From: an uncultured Bacteroidales bacterium
Lineage (GTDB): Bacteria; Bacteroidota; Bacteroidia; Bacteroidales; F082
Direction: 5' to 3'
DNA: 39,831 bases
Assembly: GCA_905236635.1 (NCBI GenBank)
Contig: CAJOCJ010000025.1
Span: forward strand, 1-39,831
Shown: positions 23,431-31,045 of the stretch, piece by piece
Numbering within the stretch: the first letter of the stretch is position 1
Layout of the letters: each line of letters begins with the position of its first letter
Position numbers and translations under genes: made by a program
Notes under the pieces: model-generated
The model's database searches: none
What the model was told of the DNA's origin: nothing
What the model saw: the letters and a program-made list of their open reading frames with translations, nothing else

Positions 23431-24657
23431 TTAGAACGACATTATCGATTTCTTGATTCTCTCGATAGCGTCGCGGAGTTCGGCTTCGGTGATCACTAAA
23501 GGTGGAGCGAAGCGGATGATGTGCTGGTGTGTCGGCTTGGCGAGGATGCCGTTGTCGCGCATCTTCAAGCATACATCCCATGCCTCTTTGCCGTTCATAG
23601 GCTTGATAATCACTGCGTTCAAGAGACCTTTACCGCGGACCTTCTGAATCATCGGATGGTTGATTTTCATGATTTCCTCACGGAAGATCTTACCGAGACG
23701 CTCAGCGTTCTCCATCAGGTGTTCGTCTTTGATGACCTGCAATGCAGCGATAGAAACTCTTGCTGCAATAGGGTTGCCGCCGAATGTTGAGCCGTGCTCA
23801 CCCGGTTTGATGTTCATCATGATGTAGTCGTCGCAGAGCACTGCTGACACTGGCACCACGCCGCCGCCGAGAGCCTTACCGAGGATAAGGATGTCAGGAC
23901 GCACGCCTTCGTGGTCACAAGCAAGCATCTTACCTGTACGGGCGATACCGCACTGCACCTCGTCGGCCATGAACAAAACGTTGTATTTCTTGCAGATGTC
24001 GTAGCATTTCTTCAGATAACCTTCATCCGGGACGTAAACACCAGCTTCACCTTGGATAGGCTCCAACAGGAAACCTGCGATCTTCTTGCCGTCCTTTGCG
24101 AGAACCTTCTCCAATGCGTCAGGATCGTTGTAAGGGATACGGATGAAACCAGGTGTCAGAGGACCGTAGTTTGCGTATGAATCAGGGTCGTTCGACATGG
24201 TGATGATGGTGATGGTACGGCCGTGGAAGTTGCCTTCGCAGCACACGATGGTCACCTCGTCATTCGGGATGCCCTTGCAGACAGTACCCCAACGACGTGC
24301 GAGCTTCAGAGCTGTCTCGTCAGCCTCAGCGCCTGTGTTCATCGGCAGAACCTTGTCGTAACCAAAGTATTCTGTAACGTATTTCTCCCATGGACCGAGG
24401 GCGTCGTTGTAGAAAGCACGTGAGCTCAGAGTGAGTTTCTCAGCCTGCTCGTACATAGCCTTCAAAATTGCCGGATGGCAGTGGCCCTGGTTGACAGCCG
24501 AATAAGCTGACAAGAAGTCGTAATACTCTTTTCCTTCAACGTCCCAAACCTTTGCGCCTTTACCTTTGGCGAGGACTACCGGAAGCGGATGGTAGTTGTG
24601 AGCACCATAACGGGCTTCCATTTCCATGAAATCTTGAGAAGTCTTTTTTTCTGACAT
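23431..24657 (-). CDS. rocD: Ornithine--oxo-acid aminotransferase
   Basis: 408-residue class III PLP aminotransferase that converts ornithine and 2-oxoglutarate to glutamate-5-semialdehyde and glutamate. Motifs typical of ornithine aminotransferases are [13 protein letters not shown] at the N-terminus, [70 protein letters not shown], and the PLP-lysine site [26 protein letters not shown] follows. The length is standard. It appears monocistronic, with its own promoter at 24716 and a terminator at 23352. Confidence 0.95.
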   Translation of the reverse strand: MSEKKTSQDFMEMEARYGAHNYHPLPVVLAKGKGAKVWDVEGKEYYDFLSAYSAVNQGHCHPAILKAMYEQAEKLTLSSRAFYNDALGPWEKYVTEYFGYDKVLPMNTGAEADETALKLARRWGTVCKGIPNDEVTIVCCEGNFHGRTITIITMSNDPDSYANYGPLTPGFIRIPYNDPDALEKVLAKDGKKIAGFLLEPIQGEAGVYVPDEGYLKKCYDICKKYNVLFMADEVQCGIARTGKMLACDHEGVRPDILILGKALGGGVVPVSAVLCDDYIMMNIKPGEHGSTFGGNPIAARVSIAALQVIKDEHLMENAERLGKIFREEIMKINHPMIQKVRGKGLLNAVIIKPMNGKEAWDVCLKMRDNGILAKPTHQHIIRFAPPLVITEAELRDAIERIKKSIMSF

Positions 24658-24715
24658 AAAATCCTAATTTTTACAGTTAATATTTTGTTGAATTACTAAT
24701 TTTCTTAAAAGTCCA

Positions 24716-24750
24716 CAAAGTTAAAGAAAATAATTTGAATAATCACAAAA
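24716..24750 (-). promoter_or_regulatory. Promoter of rocD (-33 and -7)
   Basis: On the minus strand TTTTG (24750-24746) and TAACTTTG (24723-24716) are separated by 22 nt, a good Bacteroidota promoter. The predicted leader is about 50 nt. Confidence 0.6.
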
Positions 24751-24805
24751 TGTGAAAAAAATTATTGTTTTATGTGAAAGACTGTCTTGATTACGCTCTT
24801 TTAAG

Positions 24806-25243
24806 CTATATGATCTCTGCCCAGAAATCCATTGGCAGGCTGATGTTGTCGACTTTGACAGCACCCACAAAGAATGGGGCAATTTCGGCAGGCGTGTAAC
24901 CTGCTATGCCGCAGCCCACACGTGTCACAAAGAACTTCAGTTCAGGATGTTCCATCGCAAATCTGACAAACCTTGCGACTGCTGCTTCTGTCTCACCTAG
25001 TGTTCCCATTGTCGGGATGGCGTAGCTCTGGCCTTGAAGACCTTCGCCTTGGCCCCATACAGCACCGAAAAGTCTCATGGCAGTTGCTGCAGCACCTCCG
25101 CCATGCATACCTTGGGCATTGCTTCCGAAGACGAAAATCTCGTTGTCAGCCAGTCTTGTAATATGCTCAGGCGTGACGCGATGAGTGAACTCGCTCATCT
25201 CATGGTAGTTGCGGTTTTCTTTGTTCGATTTGGAACGGAACAT
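24806..25243 (-). CDS. Macro-domain-like (ADP-ribose-binding type) protein
   Basis: 145 residues from ATG 25243 (MFRSKSNKENRN). The core NEIFVFGSNAQGMHGGGAAA, then FGAVWGQGEGLQGQSYAIPT and FFVTRVGCGIAGYTPAEIAP, has the macro/A1pp-like fold pattern of a glycine-rich ligand loop plus a conserved GCGIAG. Such proteins bind or hydrolyse ADP-ribose derivatives. The exact activity is unknown for this branch, which is frequent in Bacteroidota and phages. The start codon is separated by one nucleotide from the stop of a truncated VWA gene (TAAgATG). The gene probably belongs to the transcript started upstream of the Nudix regulator. Confidence 0.72.
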   Translation of the reverse strand: MFRSKSNKENRNYHEMSEFTHRVTPEHITRLADNEIFVFGSNAQGMHGGGAAATAMRLFGAVWGQGEGLQGQSYAIPTMGTLGETEAAVARFVRFAMEHPELKFFVTRVGCGIAGYTPAEIAPFFVGAVKVDNISLPMDFWAEII

Positions 25244-25244
25244 C

Positions 25245-25349
25245 TTACGCAATCCGTTTGTTAACAAGGGCTATGATGGCGGCATTGGCAATACTGCTCA
25301 TTGAACCGCTCTTGTCGAGAATGATGAGGTTGTAAACTTGTGTTTTCAT
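25245..25349 (-). pseudogene. Truncated VWA-domain protein (N-terminal 34 residues only)
   Basis: An ATG at 25349 opens a 34-codon frame, MKTQVYNLIILDKSGSMSSI followed by ANAAI, then unrelated residues and TAA. The MIDAS motif DxSGSMSS is that of Bacteroidota von Willebrand A proteins, which normally continue for about 200 residues. Only the first beta strand and metal loop are left. The remainder seems to have been deleted, joining the fragment to the macro-domain gene. It could still be translated and couple ribosomes to that gene. Confidence 0.7.
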
Positions 25350-25405
25350 GTTGTTAATTTTTAATTTGTTAATATTAATTAATGATTTATTCCTTATTAT
25401 AGTCC

Positions 25406-26188
25406 TCAGAATTCCAGTCTGAAATTATGGTCTTCCTTGAACTTGTCGTATTGTTTCTTGTCAAACGAGAATTTCGAACCTTTCCTGCGGCGGCCATCCT
25501 CCTCGTGCGACGTCTTTCTTCCGCCAAAAAGTGCATCGATATCCTTCGTGCGCATCTCCTTGTTTTTTCCGAAAAACGACGGCTGTTCGACATCGTTGTC
25601 AGAGTCCTTGAGTATGCCTGTCTGCATCATCTTCTTGTAGAAGTTGCGTCTGTCAAATAGTATACCCAAGACAGCCTCATAAAGCCTTTGCAGCTCCGGC
25701 ATAGTAAACTCTTTGTCCAAAAGCTCGAATCCGATTGGCTCGAAATGGATGTCTGTCCTTATCTTATCCAACGCCTTACGTATTATCAGCTCATGGTCGA
25801 ATGCCAATGGCGGAAGGTCGTTCAATGATATCCACTTGGCGCTTTTGGCATCATCGCCACCCTTTACCTCTGTTTTCTTAGCAAGAGCATAAAACGCTAT
25901 TGAGACAACACGCTCGCGTGGGTCACGGTTCACCGCGCTGAAAGCTCCAATCTGTGTCAGATGGCTCAGCTTTAAACCAGTTTCCTCACTAAGTTCACGA
26001 ATGGCGCATTCCTCTGCCGTCTCATCCATATTCATAAAACCGCCAGGCAGAGCCCACATTCCTTTATAAGGATCTATACCGCGCTCGATCAGAAGTATGC
26101 GCATTTCATGGCCGTCAAAGCCAAACACCACACAGTCAGTTGCCACTGCCGGGTGTGGGTATTTGTAGGTATATTTTTCGTTTTTCAT
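25406..26188 (-). CDS. NrtR-like Nudix-domain transcriptional regulator
   Basis: 260 residues. The N-terminal Nudix domain starts with HPAVATDCVVFGFDGHEMRI and contains the Nudix box GGFMNMDETAEECAIRELSE followed by ETGL, with all key Gly and Glu residues, so hydrolysis is possible. A winged-helix segment of NrtR/AraR type follows at about residues 150-200 (GFELLDKEFTMPELQRLYEA, DRRNFYKKMMQTGIL). The basic C-terminal 60 residues (GGRKTSHEEDGRRRKG) look disordered. NrtR proteins sense ADP-ribose and repress NAD genes; related Bacteroidota Nudix regulators control sugar genes. The adjacent macro-domain gene fits an ADP-ribose theme. A palindrome upstream (26242) may be the operator. Confidence 0.8.
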   Translation of the reverse strand: MKNEKYTYKYPHPAVATDCVVFGFDGHEMRILLIERGIDPYKGMWALPGGFMNMDETAEECAIRELSEETGLKLSHLTQIGAFSAVNRDPRERVVSIAFYALAKKTEVKGGDDAKSAKWISLNDLPPLAFDHELIIRKALDKIRTDIHFEPIGFELLDKEFTMPELQRLYEAVLGILFDRRNFYKKMMQTGILKDSDNDVEQPSFFGKNKEMRTKDIDALFGGRKTSHEEDGRRRKGSKFSFDKKQYDKFKEDHNFRLEF

Positions 26189-26205
26189 ATTGTGTAATTT
26201 TGACG

Positions 26206-26240
26206 CAAAAATACAACAAATTTTAATACGTGCAACAAAA
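26206..26240 (-). promoter_or_regulatory. Promoter of the Nudix regulator (-33 and -7)
   Basis: On the minus strand TTTTG (26240-26236) and TATTTTTG (26213-26206) are 22 nt apart. The start codon at 26188 follows 17 nt later. Confidence 0.6.
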
Positions 26241-26241
26241 A

Positions 26242-26258
26242 TGTGTATTTTTTACACA
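26242..26258. promoter_or_regulatory. 17-bp palindrome upstream of the Nudix regulator (candidate operator)
   Basis: TGTGTA, TTTTT, TACACA: a perfect 6-bp inverted repeat immediately upstream of the -33 element. A half-site-like TGTGTAA occurs again between the -7 element and the start codon (about 26191). Autoregulation by the Nudix regulator is the simplest reading. Confidence 0.4.
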
Positions 26259-26381
26259 ATATTTTATAATTACTTGATTTACAACGTGTTATAAATGTAA
26301 AATTTTTTGAATTTTTCTAGCAATTGCTAAAAAATCGATTAAAAATGATGTAATTTTTTCCTAACTTTGAAAACTTTTTAC

Positions 26382-26389
26382 TACTTTTG
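26382..26389 (+). promoter_or_regulatory. Promoter -7 element of yicC
   Basis: TACTTTTG followed by CC, 17 nt before the yicC ATG. A second, weaker match TAACTTTG lies at 26362-26369. Confidence 0.5.
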
Positions 26390-26406
26390 CCAAAAATAAT
26401 TTAAAA

Positions 26407-27276
26407 ATGATTCGTTCGATGACAGGCTACGGCAAGGCCGAGCAGATTTTTAAGACAAACAATATCTCTGTCGAGATTAAGACATTGAACAGCAAGCAGT
26501 TAGACCTTATCATGAAGCTTCCGCAGGAGCTCAAGGCCAACGAATTCGAATATCGTAACGAGATCGCTACCCGTCTCCAACGCGGTAAAGTCGATGTTAT
26601 GCTCACCATCACCAACACCGACGTGGCGCAAAACACCCATATCGAAAAGGAGGTTGTAGCCTCATATCTCGAGCAAATCCAAGGCATTTCGAAGGAATAT
26701 AACATCCCGGAGTCGAAAGATATAGCCGCGATTCTGTTCCGTATGCCAGGCATCTTCGCATCGCCACAGCAGGAATACGACGACGAGTTTTTGGCGAAAA
26801 TCATGGAGACCATGGTGAAAGCCATCGAGATTACTGACGATTTCAGAGCCAAGGAAGGCGCCATCTTAAAGAAAGACCTGCTGCATCGCGTAGAGCTTAT
26901 TTTAGGCTATCTCGGCGAGGTCGAGCCTTTCGAGAAAAACCGTCACGAGATCATTAAAGGCAAGCTACTCAAGAACTTACAGGAGCTGACATCAGGCGAA
27001 TACGATGAAAACCGCTTCGAGCAGGAGCTCATTTTCTATCTTGAGAAACTCGATATCACTGAGGAAAAGGTGCGTCTGCGCAAGCACTGCGACTACTTCA
27101 AAGAGAGCATCGACGAGGAAGGCGCGGGCAAGAAACTCGGATTCATCGCTCAGGAGATGGGACGCGAGATCAACACCCTCGGCTCGAAGGCCAACGACGC
27201 TGATATTCAGCGACTTGTGGTGAAGATGAAGGATGAACTTGAAAAGATTAAGGAACAATTGTTTAATATTCTATAG
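26407..27276 (+). CDS. yicC: YicC/YloC-family endoribonuclease
   Basis: 289 residues. The N-terminal YicC-like domain begins MIRSMTGYGKAE, with NSKQLDLIMKLPQEL and RLQRGKVDVMLTI. The C-terminal DUF1732 part has KLDITEEKVRLRKHCDYFKE and FIAQEMGREINTLGSKANDA. YicC proteins are hexameric endoribonucleases acting on structured or small RNAs. Length and motifs are complete. In the Bacteroides genomes I recall, the guanylate kinase gene gmk follows; here an 84-bp repeat and nadD follow instead. Confidence 0.92.
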   Translation: MIRSMTGYGKAEQIFKTNNISVEIKTLNSKQLDLIMKLPQELKANEFEYRNEIATRLQRGKVDVMLTITNTDVAQNTHIEKEVVASYLEQIQGISKEYNIPESKDIAAILFRMPGIFASPQQEYDDEFLAKIMETMVKAIEITDDFRAKEGAILKKDLLHRVELILGYLGEVEPFEKNRHEIIKGKLLKNLQELTSGEYDENRFEQELIFYLEKLDITEEKVRLRKHCDYFKESIDEEGAGKKLGFIAQEMGREINTLGSKANDADIQRLVVKMKDELEKIKEQLFNIL

Positions 27277-27357
27277 TCTTTAGTCGCTAGTCGTTAGTCT
27301 TTAGTATTGATCGCTGACGACTAATGACTAAAAACTAAAGACTAAAAACTAAAGACT
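27274..27357. repeat. Degenerate short-unit repeat (TAGTCTTTAGTC type) with inverted halves
   Basis: The left half repeats TAGTCTTTAGTCGCTAGTCG. The right half is its approximate reverse complement (GACTAAAAACTAAAGACTAA). It begins within the yicC stop codon and ends directly before the nadD ATG, so it fills the whole gap. The transcript could fold into a long hairpin. Confidence 0.8.
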
Positions 27358-27948
27358 ATGAAGGAAAAAGTCGGCTTGTTCTTCGGGTCATTCAACCCGA
27401 TTCACAACGGGCATCTGATGCTCGCCAACTACTTGGCGGAGTACGGGGGCTTGGATGAGATCTGGTTTGTGGTGTCGCCGCAGAACCCGTTCAAGGACAA
27501 GAAGTCGCTGCTTGCCGACCGTCATCGCCTGTATATGGTGGAGATGGCGATAAAAGACGACGAGCGTTTCCATGTGTGCGACATCGAGTTTTACATGCCG
27601 CAGCCGTCGTATACCATCGACACGCTGACACGCCTGCAGGAGCGCCATCCGAACACCGATTTTTACCTCATCTGCGGAATGGACAACATCGAGAGCTTCA
27701 AGAAATGGAAGAACTACGAGGCCATTTTGCAGTATCATCACCTGATGGTCTATCCGCGTAAAGGCTACAGCAGCAATGAGTTAGTGGAGCATCCGTCGGT
27801 GACGGTCGTGGAGGCGCCCGAGATTGAGGTCTCCTCGACTTTCATCAGAAATGCCATAGGCGAAGGCAAGGATGTGCGATATTTCGTGCCGAAAGAGGTG
27901 TACAAATACATCGTCGACATGCACTTTTACGAGAAAAAAGAAAAATAA
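27358..27948 (+). CDS. nadD: Nicotinate-nucleotide adenylyltransferase
   Basis: 196 residues. Transfers AMP from ATP to nicotinate mononucleotide in NAD synthesis. The nucleotidyltransferase signature GSFNPIHNGHLMLA (GxFxPxHxGH) is at the N-terminus. SPQNPFKDKKSLLADRHRLY is the NadD-specific loop. ICGMDNIESFKKWKNY and the C-terminal ISSTFIR-type motif (here EVSSTFIRNAIGEGKD) complete the active site. The start codon abuts the repeat at 27274-27357 without a recognisable ribosome-binding site. The stop codon directly abuts that of the convergent AlkD-like gene. Confidence 0.95.
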   Translation: MKEKVGLFFGSFNPIHNGHLMLANYLAEYGGLDEIWFVVSPQNPFKDKKSLLADRHRLYMVEMAIKDDERFHVCDIEFYMPQPSYTIDTLTRLQERHPNTDFYLICGMDNIESFKKWKNYEAILQYHHLMVYPRKGYSSNELVEHPSVTVVEAPEIEVSSTFIRNAIGEGKDVRYFVPKEVYKYIVDMHFYEKKEK

Positions 27949-28668
27949 TTATTTTTCCAAATAATATTTACGTTCGTTTTCTGGAAACTTTTCAATTGCG
28001 TACCGCAACATGGTACGAGGCATTGTTTTATAACGTGTTGAAAGATAATCTTTTAGACGTTTTTCATCACGTTTTCCAGCCTCACGTAGGAGCCAGCCAA
28101 CAGCTTTTTGGAGCAAGTCATGAAGCGGTTCTGGTTTCTCCAAAAAGATTTCGGCAATATTGTATGTGTCGTCGAGCTCGCCATGACGCAGGAACTGCAT
28201 TGTGCTCACCATCCCGATACGCTGTTCCCAGATGGTTTTGCCGTCACGTGCAAGGTCGTAAAGCAGCTTTCTATCACGGTTAAGCAGCCAGTTGCCAAGC
28301 AGCTCATAGCATGAAAGATCGACCAGGTCCCAGTTGTTAATATATTGAGTGTGAACGAGATAGAAGTCGACGCATTGTTTTTGCAGCCGCTCATCTTTCT
28401 TCGCGTGTTTGAAAACCTGCACCAGAGTGAGCAGTGCCGCCAGTCGCATCTCGTGATATTCCGATGTGACGCACTCCTCCAGGTCCTCGAAAGAAGCATT
28501 TTGCCATTGGTTTTTCACCACTTCCCTTACCGTCGGCACCTTGATGCCAAGGAACTTGTCGCCTTCGCCGTATTGGCCCGGGGCGGTTTTGAAGAAACGG
28601 GAGAGGCCAGGGACGAGAGCGGAGTTCTGTTTTGCAAAAATTTCAGAATATAAAGTGTTGGTTTTCAT
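27949..28668 (-). CDS. AlkD-like DNA alkylation repair protein (HEAT-like repeats)
   Basis: 239 residues, all helical. The conserved N-terminal segment YGEGDKFLGIKVPTVREVVK and NNWDLVDLSCYELLGNWLLN are the hallmark blocks of the AlkD/DNA_alkylation family, whose HEAT-repeat groove flips or excises N3- and N7-alkylated bases without base insertion. The Trp-Asp pair in NNWDLVD corresponds to the functional region of AlkD. The C-terminal LRYAIEKFPENERKYYL is also typical. The start at ATG 28668 lies 4 nt after the AbiEii-like stop, so the gene may be read from the AbiE promoter. Confidence 0.9.
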   Translation of the reverse strand: MKTNTLYSEIFAKQNSALVPGLSRFFKTAPGQYGEGDKFLGIKVPTVREVVKNQWQNASFEDLEECVTSEYHEMRLAALLTLVQVFKHAKKDERLQKQCVDFYLVHTQYINNWDLVDLSCYELLGNWLLNRDRKLLYDLARDGKTIWEQRIGMVSTMQFLRHGELDDTYNIAEIFLEKPEPLHDLLQKAVGWLLREAGKRDEKRLKDYLSTRYKTMPRTMLRYAIEKFPENERKYYLEK

Positions 28669-28672
28669 AATT

Positions 28673-29494
28673 TTACATAAATTTTATCATATCAGCAAGT
28701 TGCAAGAAATAGTCGTTGGACCAGATATCGAGTTCATGTTGGTTTGTGATAAAATCCACTACATCCAATTTCACCATATTTATGTCCGCCGTTGCCAATC
28801 TTTCCCGCAGCTGCTTCAAAAATGTTTCTTTGTCAACATCCTGACCACTAAACTCTTTGATTCGAGCCTGGAGATGATTGAAATCCAATAGTATACCATT
28901 GCGAACATACCATTCAAAATCGTACCAGTCACGACCCTTGATACGCCGTTGCCAAGCTCTATAGACAAGTGCGTGCATCTTGCCGGCATAAAGGTCAGGC
29001 AAGGTAAAACAGCGGGTCATAAAAGAATACGGTTGTAGCAACAATTTTTGTTCTGTGTTGAAGTGCAACGGAGGGTCTGTATCAAGTTCAATCTTGATTT
29101 TCACAGTCTTTTTTGTTTGAAACTTTATCTCGTAAGCTTCAGTATTTTCTTTCAAAAATGCAGATTCCACCCTGCCGAAAATCTTTTTTTCTTTCTTCGT
29201 AATAGTAACATCCAATCCAGAAATATTAAACTCCTCAACTATCGATGGAAAATAATTATCGAGATGAATATCATCACGCTTTTCAATCAATGAAAAGTCC
29301 AAATCCTCCGAAAAGCGAGGCAAACCATGGAAAATACGCAAACACGTTCCGCCATAAAAAGCCGCATGCTTGAAAAATCCTCCTCTATTCAAGCCGGCTA
29401 ATACCAGTTGTTGCATCACTTCATGAGAGGCATTTGGTGTCGCAGTTCCGTACTCTTCATTATACTGAGCGAGCATTGTTTCATAAATAGTCAT
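28673..29494 (-). CDS. abiEii: AbiEii/AbiGii-family nucleotidyltransferase toxin
   Basis: 273 residues. The DUF1814 nucleotidyltransferase core is plain: AAFYGGTCLRIFHGLPRFSE followed by DLDFSL, with the GG(T) and D-x-D residues that bind nucleotide and metal. KIKIELDTDPP supplies the third acid, and FTLPDLYAGKMHALVYRAWQ, RRIKGRDWYDFEWY form the second conserved block. In AbiE type IV systems the enzyme transfers nucleotides to tRNA or other targets and stops growth on phage attack. Its ATG overlaps the antitoxin stop (ATGA), standard AbiE organisation. Confidence 0.9.
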   Translation of the reverse strand: MTIYETMLAQYNEEYGTATPNASHEVMQQLVLAGLNRGGFFKHAAFYGGTCLRIFHGLPRFSEDLDFSLIEKRDDIHLDNYFPSIVEEFNISGLDVTITKKEKKIFGRVESAFLKENTEAYEIKFQTKKTVKIKIELDTDPPLHFNTEQKLLLQPYSFMTRCFTLPDLYAGKMHALVYRAWQRRIKGRDWYDFEWYVRNGILLDFNHLQARIKEFSGQDVDKETFLKQLRERLATADINMVKLDVVDFITNQHELDIWSNDYFLQLADMIKFM

Positions 29495-30123
29495 TGCTTC
29501 AAAATTTTTATCAAGTTATTAAATATCAATTTCTTACCGCCATATTCGGCACATTCTTCTATTATTTTCACATCAAAATCAGCAAGTGCATCCATATCAA
29601 AACGGATATCCTCTTCCAAATACTGCACCAATCGCTTAACTGATTGATTAGGAACGTGTTTATCAAGTAAAATCATATCACAAAGAGCCTTTTCTGGTGT
29701 CGCAATCAGGAAAGTGGTATCATTTTCCTGTTGCATTTTAATTCCGATTCCCAAATAATTTCCCGGCACTCTGTGATAATCGAAAACACCTAATGGAGTT
29801 TCAAACAGCCTTGCATGTCTCGTTGTCATCGAAGTCATCCTGAAAACACGCTCAGGAATCAATCCATACCATCTCAGCGCCCATCTTAGCGACACGTATG
29901 ACGGACCATATAAATGATTGGCGCACAATGGTATACAGATTTCTTTCCCGCTAATTTCCTGACTGACAACATAAAGGTCACGCTTAAGGCGAATAATGTC
30001 GCCGTTCTTCTCCAAAGCCCGCACCTTCTTGTTTGGTGCATCCAACTCAGGAAAACACGATTCCAGCATCGCAGCAGACACCGGTACATTTCCAAATTGC
30101 AATAATGGATTTGTCTTTGCCAT
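29491..30123 (-). CDS. abiEi: AbiEi-like antitoxin / transcriptional regulator
   Basis: 210 residues. An N-terminal winged-helix (VRALEKNGDIIRLKRDLYVV) is followed by the AbiEi antitoxin region: CANHLYGPSYVSLRWALRWY, GLIPERVFRMTSMTTRHARL and ATPEKALCDMILL. AbiEi proteins neutralise the partner toxin and repress the operon by binding inverted repeats. The matching site is the 37-bp inverted repeat just upstream (30141-30177). First gene of the pair. Base composition is more AT-rich than the flanking core genes, in keeping with acquisition. Confidence 0.85.
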   Translation of the reverse strand: MAKTNPLLQFGNVPVSAAMLESCFPELDAPNKKVRALEKNGDIIRLKRDLYVVSQEISGKEICIPLCANHLYGPSYVSLRWALRWYGLIPERVFRMTSMTTRHARLFETPLGVFDYHRVPGNYLGIGIKMQQENDTTFLIATPEKALCDMILLDKHVPNQSVKRLVQYLEEDIRFDMDALADFDVKIIEECAEYGGKKLIFNNLIKILKQ

Positions 30124-30140
30124 ATAAAACTATACTTTTA

Positions 30141-30177
30141 GGTACAGATAAGGAATTTTTTCTTCCTTTTCTGTACC
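30141..30177. promoter_or_regulatory. 15-bp near-perfect inverted repeat at the abiE promoter (candidate AbiEi operator)
   Basis: Arms GGTACAGATAAGGAA (30141-30155) and TTCCTTTTCTGTACC (30163-30177) match at 14 of 15 positions around a 7-nt spacer. It lies between the -7 element (30179) and the start codon (30123) and covers the likely transcription start. It could act as a DNA operator, or as a hairpin if the start lies just inside it. Confidence 0.7.
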
Positions 30178-30178
30178 G

Positions 30179-30186
30179 CAAAAATA
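30179..30186 (-). promoter_or_regulatory. Promoter -7 element of abiEi-abiEii
   Basis: CAAAAATA on the + strand reads TATTTTTG on the minus strand, directly next to the inverted repeat. Confidence 0.55.
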
Positions 30187-30235
30187 GTAAAATTTTGTAT
30201 ACCTAATTGAAAATTTTTCAATTTACTATGTAAAA

Positions 30236-30269
30236 TTTTGCTGTTTTTATGATTTTTTCACTATCTTTG
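30236..30269 (+). promoter_or_regulatory. Promoter of the secreted hypothetical gene (-33 and -7)
   Basis: TTTTG (30236-30240), 21 nt, TATCTTTG (30262-30269) followed by CA. One of the best promoter matches in the window. It implies an unusually long leader of roughly 110 nt. Confidence 0.65.
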
Positions 30270-30274
30270 CACCT

Positions 30275-30290
30275 GATTGGCTCGCCAATC
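30275..30290 (+). other. Perfect 6-bp hairpin at the predicted 5' end of the mRNA
   Basis: GATTGG, CTCG, CCAATC. It starts 5 nt after the -7 element, so the transcript would begin at or just before the stem. Possible roles are 5'-end protection or a small operator. The rest of the leader to 30388 shows no recognised riboswitch. Confidence 0.55.
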
Positions 30291-30388
30291 GAAATTAATT
30301 ATAGAAGCGTTATGCTTTTTATGCATTCAGTTCCACGCTTTTTGTTGAATTAAATGTTTCTATGGAACTTGGAAACTATTTTCCTATT

Positions 30389-30973
30389 ATGAAAAAAGCA
30401 TTTGTTATCACATTGATTGCATTATTTGGTATATCTATGCTTGTAAATGCACAAACTCAAGTTTATCCAAAAGAAAGAGTCGTTACTAAATTTCTGGGTA
30501 TTCCAGTTGATGGAACAAAAACTGAAATGATTCAAAAACTTAAAAACAAAGGTTTCAAATATAACTCAACTTATGATAATTTAGAAGGAGAGTTTAATGG
30601 CATGGATGTGTCTATTTTAATTGCAACAAACAATAACAAAGTATACAGAATTTGTGTCGTTGACAATCTTAAATGTGATGAAGGACAAATAAAAATAAGG
30701 TTTAATACATTGTGCAAACAATTTGAAAACAACTCCAAATACATATCCATTTCTGATTTCACATTGTCAGATAAAGAAGATATTTCTTATGAAATGTCTG
30801 TGCATAACAAAGTTTACCAAGCAATGTATTATCAATTTTATTCTGAAACTGACACAGATGAGGAAATTGAAAATAGAGCAGTATGGTTTACTATTTTTGA
30901 ACAGTATGGTCAATACCAAATAGTGATTTATTACGATAATGGATATAATCAAGCAAACGGCGAAGATTTGTAA
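30389..30973 (+). CDS. Secreted protein of unknown function
   Basis: 194 residues from ATG 30389, where a clean signal peptide begins (MKKAFVITLIALFGISMLVN, then AQ). An in-frame ATG at 30362 would add nine residues before it. The mature part starts with KFLGIPVDGTKTEMIQKLKN, a pattern seen in several small Bacteroidota periplasmic proteins that I cannot name. It continues as a beta-rich, acidic domain ending in WFTIFEQYGQYQIVIYYDN. It is markedly AT-rich compared with purC and phoH next door, suggesting later acquisition. It is monocistronic between a strong promoter and the terminator at 31001. Confidence 0.65.
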   Translation: MKKAFVITLIALFGISMLVNAQTQVYPKERVVTKFLGIPVDGTKTEMIQKLKNKGFKYNSTYDNLEGEFNGMDVSILIATNNNKVYRICVVDNLKCDEGQIKIRFNTLCKQFENNSKYISISDFTLSDKEDISYEMSVHNKVYQAMYYQFYSETDTDEEIENRAVWFTIFEQYGQYQIVIYYDNGYNQANGEDL

Positions 30974-31000
30974 ATAACTGCAGTTGTGTTTTAAATATTA

Positions 31001-31027
31001 AGGGACGCATTTCTGCGTCCCTTTTAT
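31001..31027 (+). terminator. Intrinsic terminator after the secreted hypothetical gene
   Basis: GGGACGCA (31002-31009), TTTC, TGCGTCCC (31014-31021), then TTTT. Perfect 8-bp GC-rich stem. Confidence 0.88.
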
Positions 31028-31045
31028 AATCCCGTAGTTTATCTT

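Noticed and set aside
27277..27357. A tRNA or structured RNA gene between yicC and nadD
   Set aside because: The sequence is a simple degenerate repeat without tRNA loops or a conserved RNA motif.
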